A stretch of DNA of 64,000 nt from Anaerosporobacter mobilis DSM 15930 (GCF_900142955.1 NZ_FRCP01000020.1:62001-126000); one strand, 5' to 3'. Numbered from the stretch's first letter, positions 50,352 through 60,466 are shown. The notes: a model not told the origin generated them from the sequence alone. Numbers and translations: made by a program.

Positions 50352-51713
50352 ATGTTAAAATGGTATGACAAGGCAGTTTTTTATCACATATATCCACTTG
50401 GTTTGTGCGGAGCAGAGAAATTGAATGATGGGTTTACCATGACCCACAGAATGAAAGAGCTAGAAGAATGGATTCCCCATATGGAACAACTAGGTTGTAA
50501 TGCTTTATACATTGGACCTTTGTTTGAGTCTGTAGGGCACGGCTATGAGACCACAGATTACCGATTAGTTGACCGTAGATTAGGAGATAATGCTGATTTT
50601 ATTCAATTCGTTAAGGAATGTCATGAACATGGAATTAAAGTTGTAGTGGATGGGGTTTTTAATCATACGGGTAGAGAATTCTTTGCTTTCAAGGACTTAA
50701 GAGAAAAAAGGGAGAGTTCAGAGTACCGTGATTGGTATTGTAATGTGAATTTTAATTCAAACACAGAATATAATGATGGATTTTCATATGAAGGTTGGAG
50801 AGGATATCAGTTACTTGCCAGATTAAATCAAACAAACCCTGAGGTGAAGCAATATATATTTGATGTAATAAGGTATTGGGTGGATGAATTTGATATTGAT
50901 GGAATTCGCTTAGATTGTGCGGATGTACTTAATCTTGATTTTATGAAAGAGATGCGTTCTTTTTGCAATACGGTGAAAGAAGATTTTTGGTTAATGGGAG
51001 AAGTAATCCATGGCGATTATAGCAGATGGGTTAATGAGGAGACATTACATAGTGTGACGGATTATGAATTACATAAAGGGCTCTATTCAGGGCACAATGA
51101 TCACAATTACTTTGAGATAGCGCATACTGTTAAGAGACTATTCGATTCGAATGGAGGAATCGTTAAGAATGCTAATCTTTATAGCTTTGTAGACAATCAT
51201 GATGTAGATAGAATCTATAACAAATTAACGGACAAAGCGCATCTTATACCAGTATACATAATGTTATATACCTTACCAGGCATTCCATCGATTTATTATG
51301 GATCGGAATTTGGTATCGAGGGTAAGAAAGAAAATAATTCAGATGATGGAGTCAGGCCAAAATTGGTTTTATCGGATACTATAGAGAAACCCAGTAAGTT
51401 AACGGAAGAATTAATAAAACTCCTTGTAGCACTAGCATCAATTAGAAAAGATAAACAGACATTACAACAAGGGGAATATAAGGAGTTGTTTCTTACAAAC
51501 CGTCAGTATTCTTTTGCTAGAATATATAAGGAAGATGCAACTGTAATACTTGTTAATAATGATGACAAAGAAGCAACCATTAATATACCGATACCGGTAT
51601 CTTGTGAAGCGGTATGTAATCTAATAACGGAGGAGAAGCATCCGGTTAACAAAAGAAGATTAGAGATAACAATACCTCCTAATAATGGACTTGTCTTACA
51701 AAGTGTGAAATAG
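50352..51713 (+). CDS. GH13 alpha-glycosidase (maltodextrin-degrading)
   Basis: The ATG at 50352 (MLKWYDKAVFYHIYPLG) is favoured because family members start this way and GGAGAGG lies 14 bases upstream; an ATG at 50340 is too close to it. The 453-residue protein has no signal peptide. GH13 regions are VVVDGVFNHTG, GIRLDCADV with Asp188, MGEVIHGDY with Glu217 and FVDNHDVDR with Asp284. It is a cytoplasmic amylase or glucanotransferase-type enzyme acting on imported maltodextrins or glycogen. It precedes glgB by 57 bases. Confidence 0.85.
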   Translation: MLKWYDKAVFYHIYPLGLCGAEKLNDGFTMTHRMKELEEWIPHMEQLGCNALYIGPLFESVGHGYETTDYRLVDRRLGDNADFIQFVKECHEHGIKVVVDGVFNHTGREFFAFKDLREKRESSEYRDWYCNVNFNSNTEYNDGFSYEGWRGYQLLARLNQTNPEVKQYIFDVIRYWVDEFDIDGIRLDCADVLNLDFMKEMRSFCNTVKEDFWLMGEVIHGDYSRWVNEETLHSVTDYELHKGLYSGHNDHNYFEIAHTVKRLFDSNGGIVKNANLYSFVDNHDVDRIYNKLTDKAHLIPVYIMLYTLPGIPSIYYGSEFGIEGKKENNSDDGVRPKLVLSDTIEKPSKLTEELIKLLVALASIRKDKQTLQQGEYKELFLTNRQYSFARIYKEDATVILVNNDDKEATINIPIPVSCEAVCNLITEEKHPVNKRRLEITIPPNNGLVLQSVK

Positions 51714-51770
51714 GCACCGTTAAGCTACTGTAGCATTACAGAAGCAGAATAAAAAGGGGAGGTTTACACT

Positions 51771-53987
51771 ATGATCGAGAAGGTAAGTAAGTATATTAAT
51801 CCGATTCAATTAGAGGAACTCTATAGAGAAATCAATAATTGCCCACACAAATTACTAGGACCACATAAGGTGGAAGAAGGACAGTTATTTATTACATATC
51901 GCATTAATGCCAGTGAAGTAACTATTATTGATAAAGCAACCAATACAGAATACTCTATGTTACCCTATGAGGATAGAGGATTGTATGTGGTATTAGTTGA
52001 TGGGGAAGCAATTAGATCATACGAAATACGTACCAGATATCTAGATAATACTACAATTACAGTCGTAGATCCGTATTCTTTTGATCCTATGATTGGTGAT
52101 CTTGATACACATCTTTTTCGTCATGGAACACATTATGAAATCTACAAAAAATTAGGGGCACATGTGATTACGATTAATGGTGTAAGGGGAACCTATTTTG
52201 CGGTATGGGCACCGAATGCTAGAAAAGTTAGTGTAGTTGGTGAGTTCAATTGTTGGGATGCCAGACTTCATCCGATGCGTCTGTTAGAAAGCTGTGGTAT
52301 ACATGAATTGTTTATCCCGGGCGTAGAAGAGGGGGCAATATATAAATATCAGATAAGGACTAGAGATGATAGAGTATTATACAAGGCAGATCCCTATGCG
52401 AATTCATCAGAGCTGAGACCAAGGAATGCCTCTGTTGTTGCAGACTTAACCAATTATAGATGGGAAGATAAGGTATGGCAGAAGAAAAAGTATAAGAAGG
52501 ATCGTAACTCTTTGAGAAAAGAAGCGATGTCAATATATGAGATGCATCTAGGGTCATGGAGAAAGCATAATAATGGAACAGAAGACGGGTTTTATAATTA
52601 TCGTGAGTTGGCAGTAGAAGTAGCGGACTATGTGAGCAACATGGGGTATACTCACGTTGAACTACTTGGAATAGCAGAGCACCCTTTTGATGGGTCATGG
52701 GGGTATCAAGTAACAGGATATTATGCCCCAACAAGACGATATGGAAAACCAGAAGACTTCATGTTTTTTGTAGATTATCTTCATAGAAAGGGAATTGGTG
52801 TTATTCTTGATTGGGTACCAGCGCATTTTCCTAAGGATGATTTTGGTCTAAGTAGATTTGATGGAGAACCTCTATATGAATATCCGAACCCTAAGATGGG
52901 AGAACACCCAGAATGGGGAACATATATATTCAATTACTCAAAGAAAGAGGTTATTAACTTCTTACTTGCCAATGCTTTGTTTTGGTTGAAAGAATTTCAT
53001 CTAGATGGGCTACGTGTGGATGCAGTAGCCTCGATGCTATATCTTGATTATGGCAAGAATCCTGGGGAATGGATTCCGAATAAGAACGGTGGTAGAGAAA
53101 ACTTAGACGTTGTCGAATTCTTCCGCCATATGAACGCAATTATTCAAGAAAAGTTACCATGGGCTATGATGATCGCAGAAGAATCTACCTCCTGGGAAGG
53201 GGTTACAGCGCCAGCAAAGACGAATGGTCTTGGATTTCTTTATAAGTGGAATATGGGATGGATGAACGATTTTTTAGAATATATGAAGTTAGACCCTTAC
53301 TTTAGACAGTTTAATCACCACAAGTTAACATTTAGTTTGATGTATGCTTATAGTGAGAATTTCATTCAAGTATTATCTCATGATGAGGTAGTACATGGTA
53401 AGGGCTCAATGATTCAGAAGATGCCAGGCGAATATGATGACAAATTCTCAAATCTTCGTGTAGCGTATGGCTTTATGTATGCCCATCCTGGTAAGAAGTT
53501 ATTATTCATGGGGCAGGAGTTTGCGCAGTGGCAAGAGTGGAGTGAAGCAAGAGGTCTTGATTGGGGAATACTAGAGTATGAGAGGCACGCACAGATGCAA
53601 CAATATGTTAAAAGCTTAAATCATTTGTATAGAAGATATAATGCATTCTATGCAAACGATTGCGAAGCAATTGGATTTGAGTGGCTAGACTGTACCCATG
53701 CAGAACTTAGTTTAATAGCCTTTATTAGAAGAGGTACAACGAAGAAAAATCATCTTCTAGTAGTGTGTAACTTTACTCCTGTGGATCGAGAGGATTATGA
53801 AATCGGTGTTCTAGCACCAGGAACGTATACGCAGATTTTTAATTCCGACTTAATTGAGTTTGGAGGAAAAGGGAATGGAATTGTTACATCCGTTAAGGCA
53901 GTACAGGAGGAATATAATAAAAAGCCTTATAAGATACGATTAGAGGTTCCAGGGCTATCATTTATGGCATTTCGCTATAATGAATAA
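51771..53987 (+). CDS. glgB: 1,4-alpha-glucan (glycogen) branching enzyme
   Basis: This encodes 738 residues behind AGGGGAGG. The N-terminal N1 and CBM48 domains (about 1-225; FAVWAPNARKVSVVGEFNCW) precede the GH13 barrel (WGYQVTGYYAPTRRYG, GVILDWVPAHFP). The catalytic residues are Asp417 in LRVDAVASMLYLDY, Glu470 in IAEESTSW and Asp538 in LSHDEVVHGKGS. It introduces alpha-1,6 branches into glycogen. It is probably co-transcribed with the GH13 gene before it. The combination shows that the cell stores glycogen. Confidence 0.96.
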   Translation: MIEKVSKYINPIQLEELYREINNCPHKLLGPHKVEEGQLFITYRINASEVTIIDKATNTEYSMLPYEDRGLYVVLVDGEAIRSYEIRTRYLDNTTITVVDPYSFDPMIGDLDTHLFRHGTHYEIYKKLGAHVITINGVRGTYFAVWAPNARKVSVVGEFNCWDARLHPMRLLESCGIHELFIPGVEEGAIYKYQIRTRDDRVLYKADPYANSSELRPRNASVVADLTNYRWEDKVWQKKKYKKDRNSLRKEAMSIYEMHLGSWRKHNNGTEDGFYNYRELAVEVADYVSNMGYTHVELLGIAEHPFDGSWGYQVTGYYAPTRRYGKPEDFMFFVDYLHRKGIGVILDWVPAHFPKDDFGLSRFDGEPLYEYPNPKMGEHPEWGTYIFNYSKKEVINFLLANALFWLKEFHLDGLRVDAVASMLYLDYGKNPGEWIPNKNGGRENLDVVEFFRHMNAIIQEKLPWAMMIAEESTSWEGVTAPAKTNGLGFLYKWNMGWMNDFLEYMKLDPYFRQFNHHKLTFSLMYAYSENFIQVLSHDEVVHGKGSMIQKMPGEYDDKFSNLRVAYGFMYAHPGKKLLFMGQEFAQWQEWSEARGLDWGILEYERHAQMQQYVKSLNHLYRRYNAFYANDCEAIGFEWLDCTHAELSLIAFIRRGTTKKNHLLVVCNFTPVDREDYEIGVLAPGTYTQIFNSDLIEFGGKGNGIVTSVKAVQEEYNKKPYKIRLEVPGLSFMAFRYNE

Positions 53988-54092
53988 AAGGTAGAATTAC
54001 AAAATTATAGTACAGTTATATAAGACAAATAGTAGGGATGATAGCAATGCATCTGAAAATATCACAAATAATTAATAAAAAAAGCATATATA

Positions 54093-54121
54093 TTGACAAA
54101 TATCACAAAATATGCTAATAT
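54093..54121 (+). promoter_or_regulatory. Strong promoter of the structured RNA
   Basis: TTGACA and TAATAT with a 17-base spacer. Transcription would start at about 54128, after glgB has ended. No ORF with a ribosome binding site lies between it and the terminator at 54257. Confidence 0.7.
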
Positions 54122-54127
54122 GTAAAA

Positions 54128-54260
54128 GGTCGTTGAACAGTAAAATGACTAAAGGATTTGTTGACGTTGGGGAACGTAAGAGGGCAAAGACTGTTTTAGA
54201 ATAGGACTTATTAAAACGTACGCTTGTGGCGGGTGTACCTTTTTAATAAGTCCTATTTCT
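54128..54260 (+). ncRNA. Putative structured small RNA or riboswitch-like leader
   Basis: The segment has its own promoter and ends in a strong terminator: AATAGGACTTATTAAAA (54200-54216) pairs with TTTTAATAAGTCCTATT (54241-54257), followed by TCTTTT. Upstream, GTCGTT and AATGAC can form a stem whose loop contains AACAGT. That loop is an exact complement of ACTGTT at 54190-54195, so a pseudoknot is possible. A further hairpin ACGTT-GGGG-AACGT lies between. I do not recognise a known class. It could be a stand-alone RNA or an attenuator for the gene at 54451. Confidence 0.55.
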
Positions 54261-54375
54261 TTTGTGCTATTAAAAACACAAGATAGTATCCGTTGAATTT
54301 AGATCTTATTGAAAAAATACATAGAAAACATCTTGTGGAATAATGAGTCTATATCGTTATTTTTATAATTTTACT

Positions 54376-54402
54376 TAAGTTTTTATCTACTATGGTCGAA
54401 AT
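54376..54402 (+). promoter_or_regulatory. Sigma-28 (SigD/FliA-type) promoter
   Basis: TAAG, 15 bases, then GTCGAAAT matches the TAAA-N15-GCCGATAA style of flagellar sigma-28 promoters. It lies 49 bases before the ATG of the large helical protein. This places the gene in the late flagellar class. Confidence 0.6.
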
Positions 54403-54450
54403 ACATTATAGTGAAATTAGATTATATACATAAAGAGGTGAGTGAAATCA

Positions 54451-57400
54451 ATGAACGTACAAAATGTTAATGCCCAGGTATCTGGTGCGGGGGCGGTATC
54501 TTCAAAGTCGGATAATGATACTCTCTTGTCATTAGGAAAAAAGGGAGATGAGATTGAAGGGGTAATAACAAGCGTTTCGGATCAGATTTCCATAAGCTTT
54601 AATGGGAAAGAAGTGAATGTTCCCAAATCGTCAGTGCAAGGTGCCACGGAAGGTGCAATTAAGAAGTTTAAGATAATGGATATATCCGCTACGAGTGTTG
54701 TTCTTAAAGAAGTGGGAATCAATAAAGAGGCTGCTAAGAATATACAAGTGTATTGTACTAAGGTAGAAGCAGATCAGACTGCTTTTAATAAAAGATTAGA
54801 AGAAGCAGCTGAGAATAAAGAGGAAGAGCCAGAAGAGGATTTGGAAGATACTGCAAATCGAATAACTGGTAATGATAGTGAAGACCTTGATACAGAAGGT
54901 TATGATTACAAACGATTTGAATTAGAGCGTTTAGAACGTGCGTTAAGTCGTATTAAAGAGCAGAGAACGGAAAAGGAACACAATGTTGAGAAACAGATAG
55001 AAAACAACAAAGAGTTTAAAGAAGATGTAGAGAAGATTGCAAAACATATATTGAAATCCACCCCTTATGCAGACCAAATTATTGAGAGACTTGAGAATAG
55101 TGATTTACCAATTACAGAAGCTAATATATCTAAGATATTAAGTGGTATGAATCTGGCTGAGACAATTCCAAATCTATCAGGTGAATCGTTTGAGTATATG
55201 ATTGACAATGAATTAGATCTTACCATTGGTAATGTATATAAGGCAAGTTATAGTGCGTATCGGAAGAATAATGAGGAATTATCAGATCAAGATTTCGAAG
55301 CATTGAAAGGTCAGGTAGATGGGGTTATTGCAGATGCTGGCTATGAAGTTACAGACGAAACTAGAAATCAAGCAAAATGGATTCTTGATAATAAATTACC
55401 ACTAACTAAAGAGACCCTTAATAAATTAAATGATCTTACGACATTAAAAGATACGTATAGTTCGTCTTTTGTTCTGGACCAGATAATTCATACGATGGAA
55501 CAAGGTAATGCGATAGAAGATACAGTGCTTACGAAAGAAAGTACTGATGATATGAAGAAGTTAATAGAGGATATTAAGTCAATAACGGATCAGGCCATTG
55601 TTCAAACTACAAAGAAGTATGAGGGTAAAGAGATAACCGTAGAACTTCTTAAGATGGAGCAAGAACAGATTAACCAAGCTTTTGTTGCAACAGAGGCTAA
55701 CAAGGATACAGATAAGAGTAGTAATCCTGTGATTATTGAAACTGGTGCAGCAGTGGTGGGTGAGATTGATATTAAGGCAGTTGAGGCAAAACGTCAATTG
55801 GAAGAGATTCGATTGAAGATGACAGTAGAATCTGGACAAAAGATGGCGGCCAAAGGAATTGATATTAATACAACGGAGCTTGAAAAAGTAGTCGAAGAGC
55901 TTCGTAACATAGAAGATGAGTATTATAAGAACTTATTAAGAGAAAGTGGAACACGGCAGACGTCTGAGAATATAGCCATTCTTCGTGATACAACACAAAA
56001 GGTAAATGAATTAAAGTGGATGCCAAGTAATCTACTAGCGGATACCTTTACCAGTAGAGCAAGTGCTACAATTGATTCTTTACATGAAGCAGGACTAAAC
56101 TGCCAGACTAGACTTGCCACCGCGAATGAATCTTATGAGACGTTAATGACGGCACCTAGACAGGATATGGGTGATTCGATACAAAAAGCATTCAAGAATA
56201 GTATGACAGATATCTTAGATTCGTTAGCTATGGAAGATACAGTAGCTAATCAAAGAGCCATTAGAATGCTTGGTTACAGTGGTATGGAGATAACGAAAGA
56301 AAACATAACGACCATGAAGGAATATGATGAAAAAGTAAATTACTTACTTAAAAATCTTACCCCTTCTGTAACGATGGATTTCATTCGTGAGAATAAAAAC
56401 CCAATTGATATACCACTGGATACTTTAAATGAAGAGATTAAACAGTTAAAGGCTGAGAACGGAATATCAGAGGAAGATGGATATGCTAGATATCTTCGGA
56501 AGTTAGAAAAGCAAGATGGAATTACAGGTAGCGAAAGAGATGCGTATATTGGTATCTATCGTTTGTTACATAATGTTGAGAAAACAGATGGTGCTGCGAT
56601 AGGTTCTTTAGTAAGAAGTGGACGGGACATAACACTTGGGAATCTTCTTACAGAGGTTAGAACGAAGAAAACAGGCAATATGAATAAGCTAATAGACGAC
56701 TCTTTTGGGATGTTATCTGACATAAACTATAAAACAGATTCTATTACAACACAGATTGACAAAGGATTTGGAACTGAGGAGTCCGAAGAAAGTAATAGCA
56801 AGGGGGCTGAAGCTACTACCAATTATAATCAGATGGTATTACAAGATATTCTTGCTAGTATTTCGCCGTCACAGGTTAAGAGTATAGTAGAGAATGAGGA
56901 GTGGTCTAACCTCTCATTAGAGAAACTGCGTGATAAGCTTAATGAGCAACCAGAAGATGAAAACATCAAACAGGAATATTACGAAGAGCAAGTACAAGAG
57001 ATCCGCGATTTAGCGGAGAATAGTAATGAGGCAATTAAGTTTCTAACCGATCAGAATGTTCCGGTAAGTATTCAATCAATTAGGCAAGCACAAATTCTAC
57101 TTAATCCTAGCGCTAGCTTGTATAAGCAAATCTTAAACAATGCGAAGGATTTGGATAAATCAACTATAGATACAGATGATTATACGAGTGAAGAACGAGT
57201 AGAAGAAGCATTTGCTGCTATTACAGATACCTTTGAAGATAGAGAAAGTTTACAAACTGGATTATCTGATTTTGCTAGGGTTGCGGATACCGTATTAAGT
57301 AGCCAAATAGGTCTTTCAGATGTTAATGCAAAACAAGTTGATTCACTTTTGTTATTACGTGGTGCAATTAAGTTATCTGCTACATTAAACCGCAATGAGT

Positions 57401-57831
57401 ATTATGATATACCAATTAAAGTTGGTGATAGTATTACGAATATATCCTTAACGGTATTAAATAATACAGGAAAACAAGATAGTAAAGTAACGATGTCAGT
57501 ACAATCAGATCGCTATGGAACAATAGAAGCAGAGTTTAAAGTACGTGATAGAGAAGCAAAAGGACTTATCTTGTGCGATAACCAGGAAGCAAATGAGATG
57601 GTTAAGAGTAATATCGGAATTATTGCAGACAGCTTGGAGAAACAAAACATAGCACTTAGCCAGATGGATCTTGGAGTTGAAAAACTGAATAGCCAGTCTT
57701 ATAAATCAAAGGGACTTACGTTAAATCAAGATGCTAAGGCTGAGGCTGAAACAGAAAACGTTACAACAAAAGAACTATATCAGGTTGCAAAATCCTTTGT
57801 TATATTAGTAAAGAGAATGGAACAAGGATAA
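54451..57831 (+). CDS. Large helical flagellum-associated protein (DUF6240-like)
   Basis: The ATG at 54451 follows AGAGGTGA with better spacing than the GTG at 54442, and gives 1126 residues. The first 100 residues form a small beta domain (GDEIEGVITSVSDQISISFN, KKFKIMDISATSVVLKEVG). The remainder is highly charged and helical with predicted coiled coils (FELERLERALSRIKEQR). A C-terminal beta segment follows (VTMSVQSDRYGTIEAEFKV) that recalls the C-domain of FliK hook-length proteins. From memory Lachnospiraceae carry such proteins, labelled DUF6240, beside flagellin. It has no signal peptide. Function is unknown; hook or filament length control or export is a guess. Confidence 0.65.
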   Translation: MNVQNVNAQVSGAGAVSSKSDNDTLLSLGKKGDEIEGVITSVSDQISISFNGKEVNVPKSSVQGATEGAIKKFKIMDISATSVVLKEVGINKEAAKNIQVYCTKVEADQTAFNKRLEEAAENKEEEPEEDLEDTANRITGNDSEDLDTEGYDYKRFELERLERALSRIKEQRTEKEHNVEKQIENNKEFKEDVEKIAKHILKSTPYADQIIERLENSDLPITEANISKILSGMNLAETIPNLSGESFEYMIDNELDLTIGNVYKASYSAYRKNNEELSDQDFEALKGQVDGVIADAGYEVTDETRNQAKWILDNKLPLTKETLNKLNDLTTLKDTYSSSFVLDQIIHTMEQGNAIEDTVLTKESTDDMKKLIEDIKSITDQAIVQTTKKYEGKEITVELLKMEQEQINQAFVATEANKDTDKSSNPVIIETGAAVVGEIDIKAVEAKRQLEEIRLKMTVESGQKMAAKGIDINTTELEKVVEELRNIEDEYYKNLLRESGTRQTSENIAILRDTTQKVNELKWMPSNLLADTFTSRASATIDSLHEAGLNCQTRLATANESYETLMTAPRQDMGDSIQKAFKNSMTDILDSLAMEDTVANQRAIRMLGYSGMEITKENITTMKEYDEKVNYLLKNLTPSVTMDFIRENKNPIDIPLDTLNEEIKQLKAENGISEEDGYARYLRKLEKQDGITGSERDAYIGIYRLLHNVEKTDGAAIGSLVRSGRDITLGNLLTEVRTKKTGNMNKLIDDSFGMLSDINYKTDSITTQIDKGFGTEESEESNSKGAEATTNYNQMVLQDILASISPSQVKSIVENEEWSNLSLEKLRDKLNEQPEDENIKQEYYEEQVQEIRDLAENSNEAIKFLTDQNVPVSIQSIRQAQILLNPSASLYKQILNNAKDLDKSTIDTDDYTSEERVEEAFAAITDTFEDRESLQTGLSDFARVADTVLSSQIGLSDVNAKQVDSLLLLRGAIKLSATLNRNEYYDIPIKVGDSITNISLTVLNNTGKQDSKVTMSVQSDRYGTIEAEFKVRDREAKGLILCDNQEANEMVKSNIGIIADSLEKQNIALSQMDLGVEKLNSQSYKSKGLTLNQDAKAEAETENVTTKELYQVAKSFVILVKRMEQG

Positions 57832-57988
57832 GAATGCGTTTTGTATGCATAGTTGTTTCTATGAAGAATTACGCACAATAATGATGTTACTAAGAATAAA
57901 GATAAATACCAAGCAAAAATAAATAATAAATAGGAAATAAATACGCAATGCAAAATAAATACGAAATAAGAGAGGACATGGTAGTAAA

Positions 57989-59590
57989 ATGAGAATTAAC
58001 CATAACATTTCAGCAATTAAGGCAAATATGCACCTTAATTCTACTAATTCTAAGATGGATAAAAGTTTAGAGAGGTTATCTTCTGGTTTTAAAATTAACC
58101 GTGCAGCAGACGATGCTGCTGGCATGGCGATTTCACAAAAGATGAGAACACAAATAGCAGGTCTTGAGAAAGCCTCTAATAATGCTTCCGATGGTATTTC
58201 TGTTATTCAAACTGCAGAAGGTGCATTATCTGAAGTTGGTGCTATGTTACAAAGAATGAGAGAACTAGCGGTACAAGCTTCCAATGGTACGAATACAGAA
58301 TCAGATAGGAAAGCCGTTCAAAAGGAAATTGATCAGTTGAATGAAGAAATCCAAAGAATATCCGATACCACAGAATTTAATACGAAGAAGTTATTAAACG
58401 GTGATATCGATAGAAAATCATATAGTAGTGATTCAAAGGTAAATCTTGTGTCCTTATCGGATTCCGTAGGTGTAGGATCTTATGTAGTAAAGGTTGCACA
58501 ATTACCAACGCAAACAACTACAACCGCGACAAATGCTTTAACAAATGGTGGAGCTGGAAGTCTCTGTCTGAATGGTGAGGAAATTGAGATTTTAGCTACA
58601 GATACATCAGATGGGATCTTTGAAAAGATACGTAATCTTGGTGATTCCATGAATATTGAAGTGACAAGAGATGCTGGCAATCTAAAATTTACTAGCAAAG
58701 AATTTGGCTCTGATCATAAGATTGAGATTCAATGTGGTAATAATGATTTAGCAACAAAACTTGGATTTAACACGACAGCAGTAAAGGCTACTAGAGGTGA
58801 AGATGCAAAGATATCTTATGGAGCGGGTACAACCTATACAGCCGATGTTAATGGTACGTATAAAGAAACTAGTGTAGGGATATATGCGAGTGTTAACAGT
58901 ACAAAATACATGGATGATCCGACTAATCCTGGAACCTATATTGAAGCTCCAGTAGGTGCTACTGCTACTCATGTAAAAGCTTCTGATGGTAGTTATGTAA
59001 CAATTGCAGATGCCACACTAGCACCAACGGATATTTCTTATGCAAAGGTAGAAAGTCAATTTAGTACAACTGCTACTATGTCATCATCAGGCAAAGATAT
59101 AACAATTACAGACCAAAGTGGTTTTAGTATGAAGATTGAAGTAGATAAAGTAGCAACTATTGGAGCAGACATCAGAATCGATGTTTTATCATCTGGTCCT
59201 ATGATGCTACAAATTGGTGCTAATGAAGGACAAACAATGGAAGTAAGAATACCACAAGTTACACCAAAAACATTAGGTATCGATAATGTAAATATGACTA
59301 CACAAGAGGGTGCGGAGAAAGCAATTACACAACTAGATAGCGCTATTACAGAAGTATCTGCTATTCGTGCCAAATTAGGTGCTTACCAAAATCGTTTAGA
59401 GCATTCAATTGCAAACCTTGATACAACTGGTGAAAACATGACAGAAGCATTATCAAGAGTTGAAGATACAGATATGGCTGAAGAGATGGCTCAATATACA
59501 CAGATGCAAGTGTTATCACAGGCGGGTACTTCTATGCTTGCACAAGCGAATCAACGTCCACAAACAATACTTTCATTACTTCAAGGTTAA
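57989..59590 (+). CDS. hag: Flagellin
   Basis: This encodes 533 residues. The N-terminal D0/D1 is classical (MRINHNISAIKANMHLNST, LERLSSGFKINRAADDAAGM, ISVIQTAEGALSE). The C-terminal D0 is also classical (SAIRAKLGAYQNRLEHSI, MTEALSRVEDTDMAEEM, MLAQANQRPQTILSLLQG). The central 160-440 is a variable, Thr- and Ala-rich surface domain. It is the filament subunit. GAGAGGACA lies 15-20 bases before the ATG; the spacing to the start is long. The gene is followed by fliS, which encodes its export chaperone. Confidence 0.95.
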   Translation: MRINHNISAIKANMHLNSTNSKMDKSLERLSSGFKINRAADDAAGMAISQKMRTQIAGLEKASNNASDGISVIQTAEGALSEVGAMLQRMRELAVQASNGTNTESDRKAVQKEIDQLNEEIQRISDTTEFNTKKLLNGDIDRKSYSSDSKVNLVSLSDSVGVGSYVVKVAQLPTQTTTTATNALTNGGAGSLCLNGEEIEILATDTSDGIFEKIRNLGDSMNIEVTRDAGNLKFTSKEFGSDHKIEIQCGNNDLATKLGFNTTAVKATRGEDAKISYGAGTTYTADVNGTYKETSVGIYASVNSTKYMDDPTNPGTYIEAPVGATATHVKASDGSYVTIADATLAPTDISYAKVESQFSTTATMSSSGKDITITDQSGFSMKIEVDKVATIGADIRIDVLSSGPMMLQIGANEGQTMEVRIPQVTPKTLGIDNVNMTTQEGAEKAITQLDSAITEVSAIRAKLGAYQNRLEHSIANLDTTGENMTEALSRVEDTDMAEEMAQYTQMQVLSQAGTSMLAQANQRPQTILSLLQG

Positions 59591-59733
59591 TAGTCTAGTC
59601 AATAGTAAAACACTTCTCCATGACGACAACATATCTGTGTTTTAAGGCTGCCTACTACAATTACCTTAAAATTGTGTTACTTACCCATACAAGAAAAACA
59701 TTGTATGTGACGTAATCACAATTCAGGAAATTG

Positions 59734-59761
59734 TAACGACAGACATAAAACACACCGATAT
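59734..59761 (+). promoter_or_regulatory. Sigma-28-type promoter before fliS
   Basis: TAAC, 16 bases, then ACCGATAT. The -10 part is close to the sigma-28 consensus (GCCGATAA). It lies 75 bases before the fliS start and suggests that fliS can be transcribed apart from flagellin. Confidence 0.5.
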
Positions 59762-59835
59762 GCTTGTCGTCATTACAAAGAGTTTCACAATTGTCGCTAA
59801 GGTTAATAGTCATATGAAAGGAACGCGTGTATAAT

Positions 59836-60315
59836 ATGAATAATGAAGATTTAAAGGCATTTACAACAAGAATAACCCAGGCTAATGGGAGCGAACTTGT
59901 GGTAATTGTCTATGAGATTATATTGAAAGATATAGAGAATGCCAAAGAAGCGTTTGGCGCTCAGGATCATGCTACGTTTACACGCGATGTGAACCATGCA
60001 ATAAAATTTGTGAATGAACTAATTAATACATTAGATTTTGGGTATTCAATTTCTTACGATTTAATGCAGTTATACCTATATTGTAACAAACAACTTATCC
60101 AAACAACCTTAAAGAATGAGTTGGAACCTCTTGAAAGTGCATCTAAAGTCCTTACAAGTTTACTTAAGGGATTTATTGACGTTGCAGGACAAGATGAGGG
60201 AGGACCCCTTATGAGCAATACGCAACAAGTGTATGCTGGATTAACTTATGGGAAGGGTTCCTTGAATGAGATGTATATAGATCCGAATCAAGCATCTCGA
60301 GGATTTCGCGCATAG
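59836..60315 (+). CDS. fliS: Flagellin export chaperone FliS
   Basis: This encodes 159 residues from the ATG at 59836; a GTG at 59827 would add three residues and is closer to the AAAGGAA site. The helical bundle features fit FliS: ITQANGSELVVIVYEIILKD, HAIKFVNELINTLDFGYSI, and YLYCNKQLIQTTLKN. The C-terminus QVYAGLTYGKGSLNEM is a FliS hallmark. It binds the flagellin C-terminus to prevent early polymerisation. The end region is longer than in Bacillus FliS. Confidence 0.85.
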   Translation: MNNEDLKAFTTRITQANGSELVVIVYEIILKDIENAKEAFGAQDHATFTRDVNHAIKFVNELINTLDFGYSISYDLMQLYLYCNKQLIQTTLKNELEPLESASKVLTSLLKGFIDVAGQDEGGPLMSNTQQVYAGLTYGKGSLNEMYIDPNQASRGFRA

Positions 60316-60341
60316 TCGAATAGATAACATAGATAATTACA

Positions 60342-60393
60342 AAACTCATCTCCATGTCGTAACATATATATTTGCAGACATGGAGATGGGTTT
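60342..60393 (+). terminator. Terminator after fliS
   Basis: AAACTCATCTCCATGTC pairs with GACATGGAGATGGGTTT (17 bp with one G-U), followed by TTCAAAAAC. It ends the flagellar genes. Confidence 0.8.
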
Positions 60394-60421
60394 CAAAAAC
60401 ACACCTATATATAGATACAAA

Positions 60422-60457
60422 AGAAAAGGAAGTTTGCTTTGGTAAACTTCCTTTTCT
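60422..60457. terminator. Terminator of the LacI-type gene
   Basis: AGAAAAGGAAGTTT pairs with AAACTTCCTTTTCT, with T-runs on either strand (TTTTTAT on plus, TTTTGTAT on minus). It lies 10 bases beyond the stop of the minus-strand regulator and probably works in both directions. Confidence 0.85.
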
Positions 60458-60466
60458 TTTTATGGT

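Noticed and set aside
54128..54260. Assignment of the structured RNA to c-di-GMP, ZTP or fluoride riboswitches
   Set aside because: I looked for the conserved blocks of these classes. Short resemblances (GAGGGCAAAG, GGTCGTTGAAC) do not extend to the required motifs.
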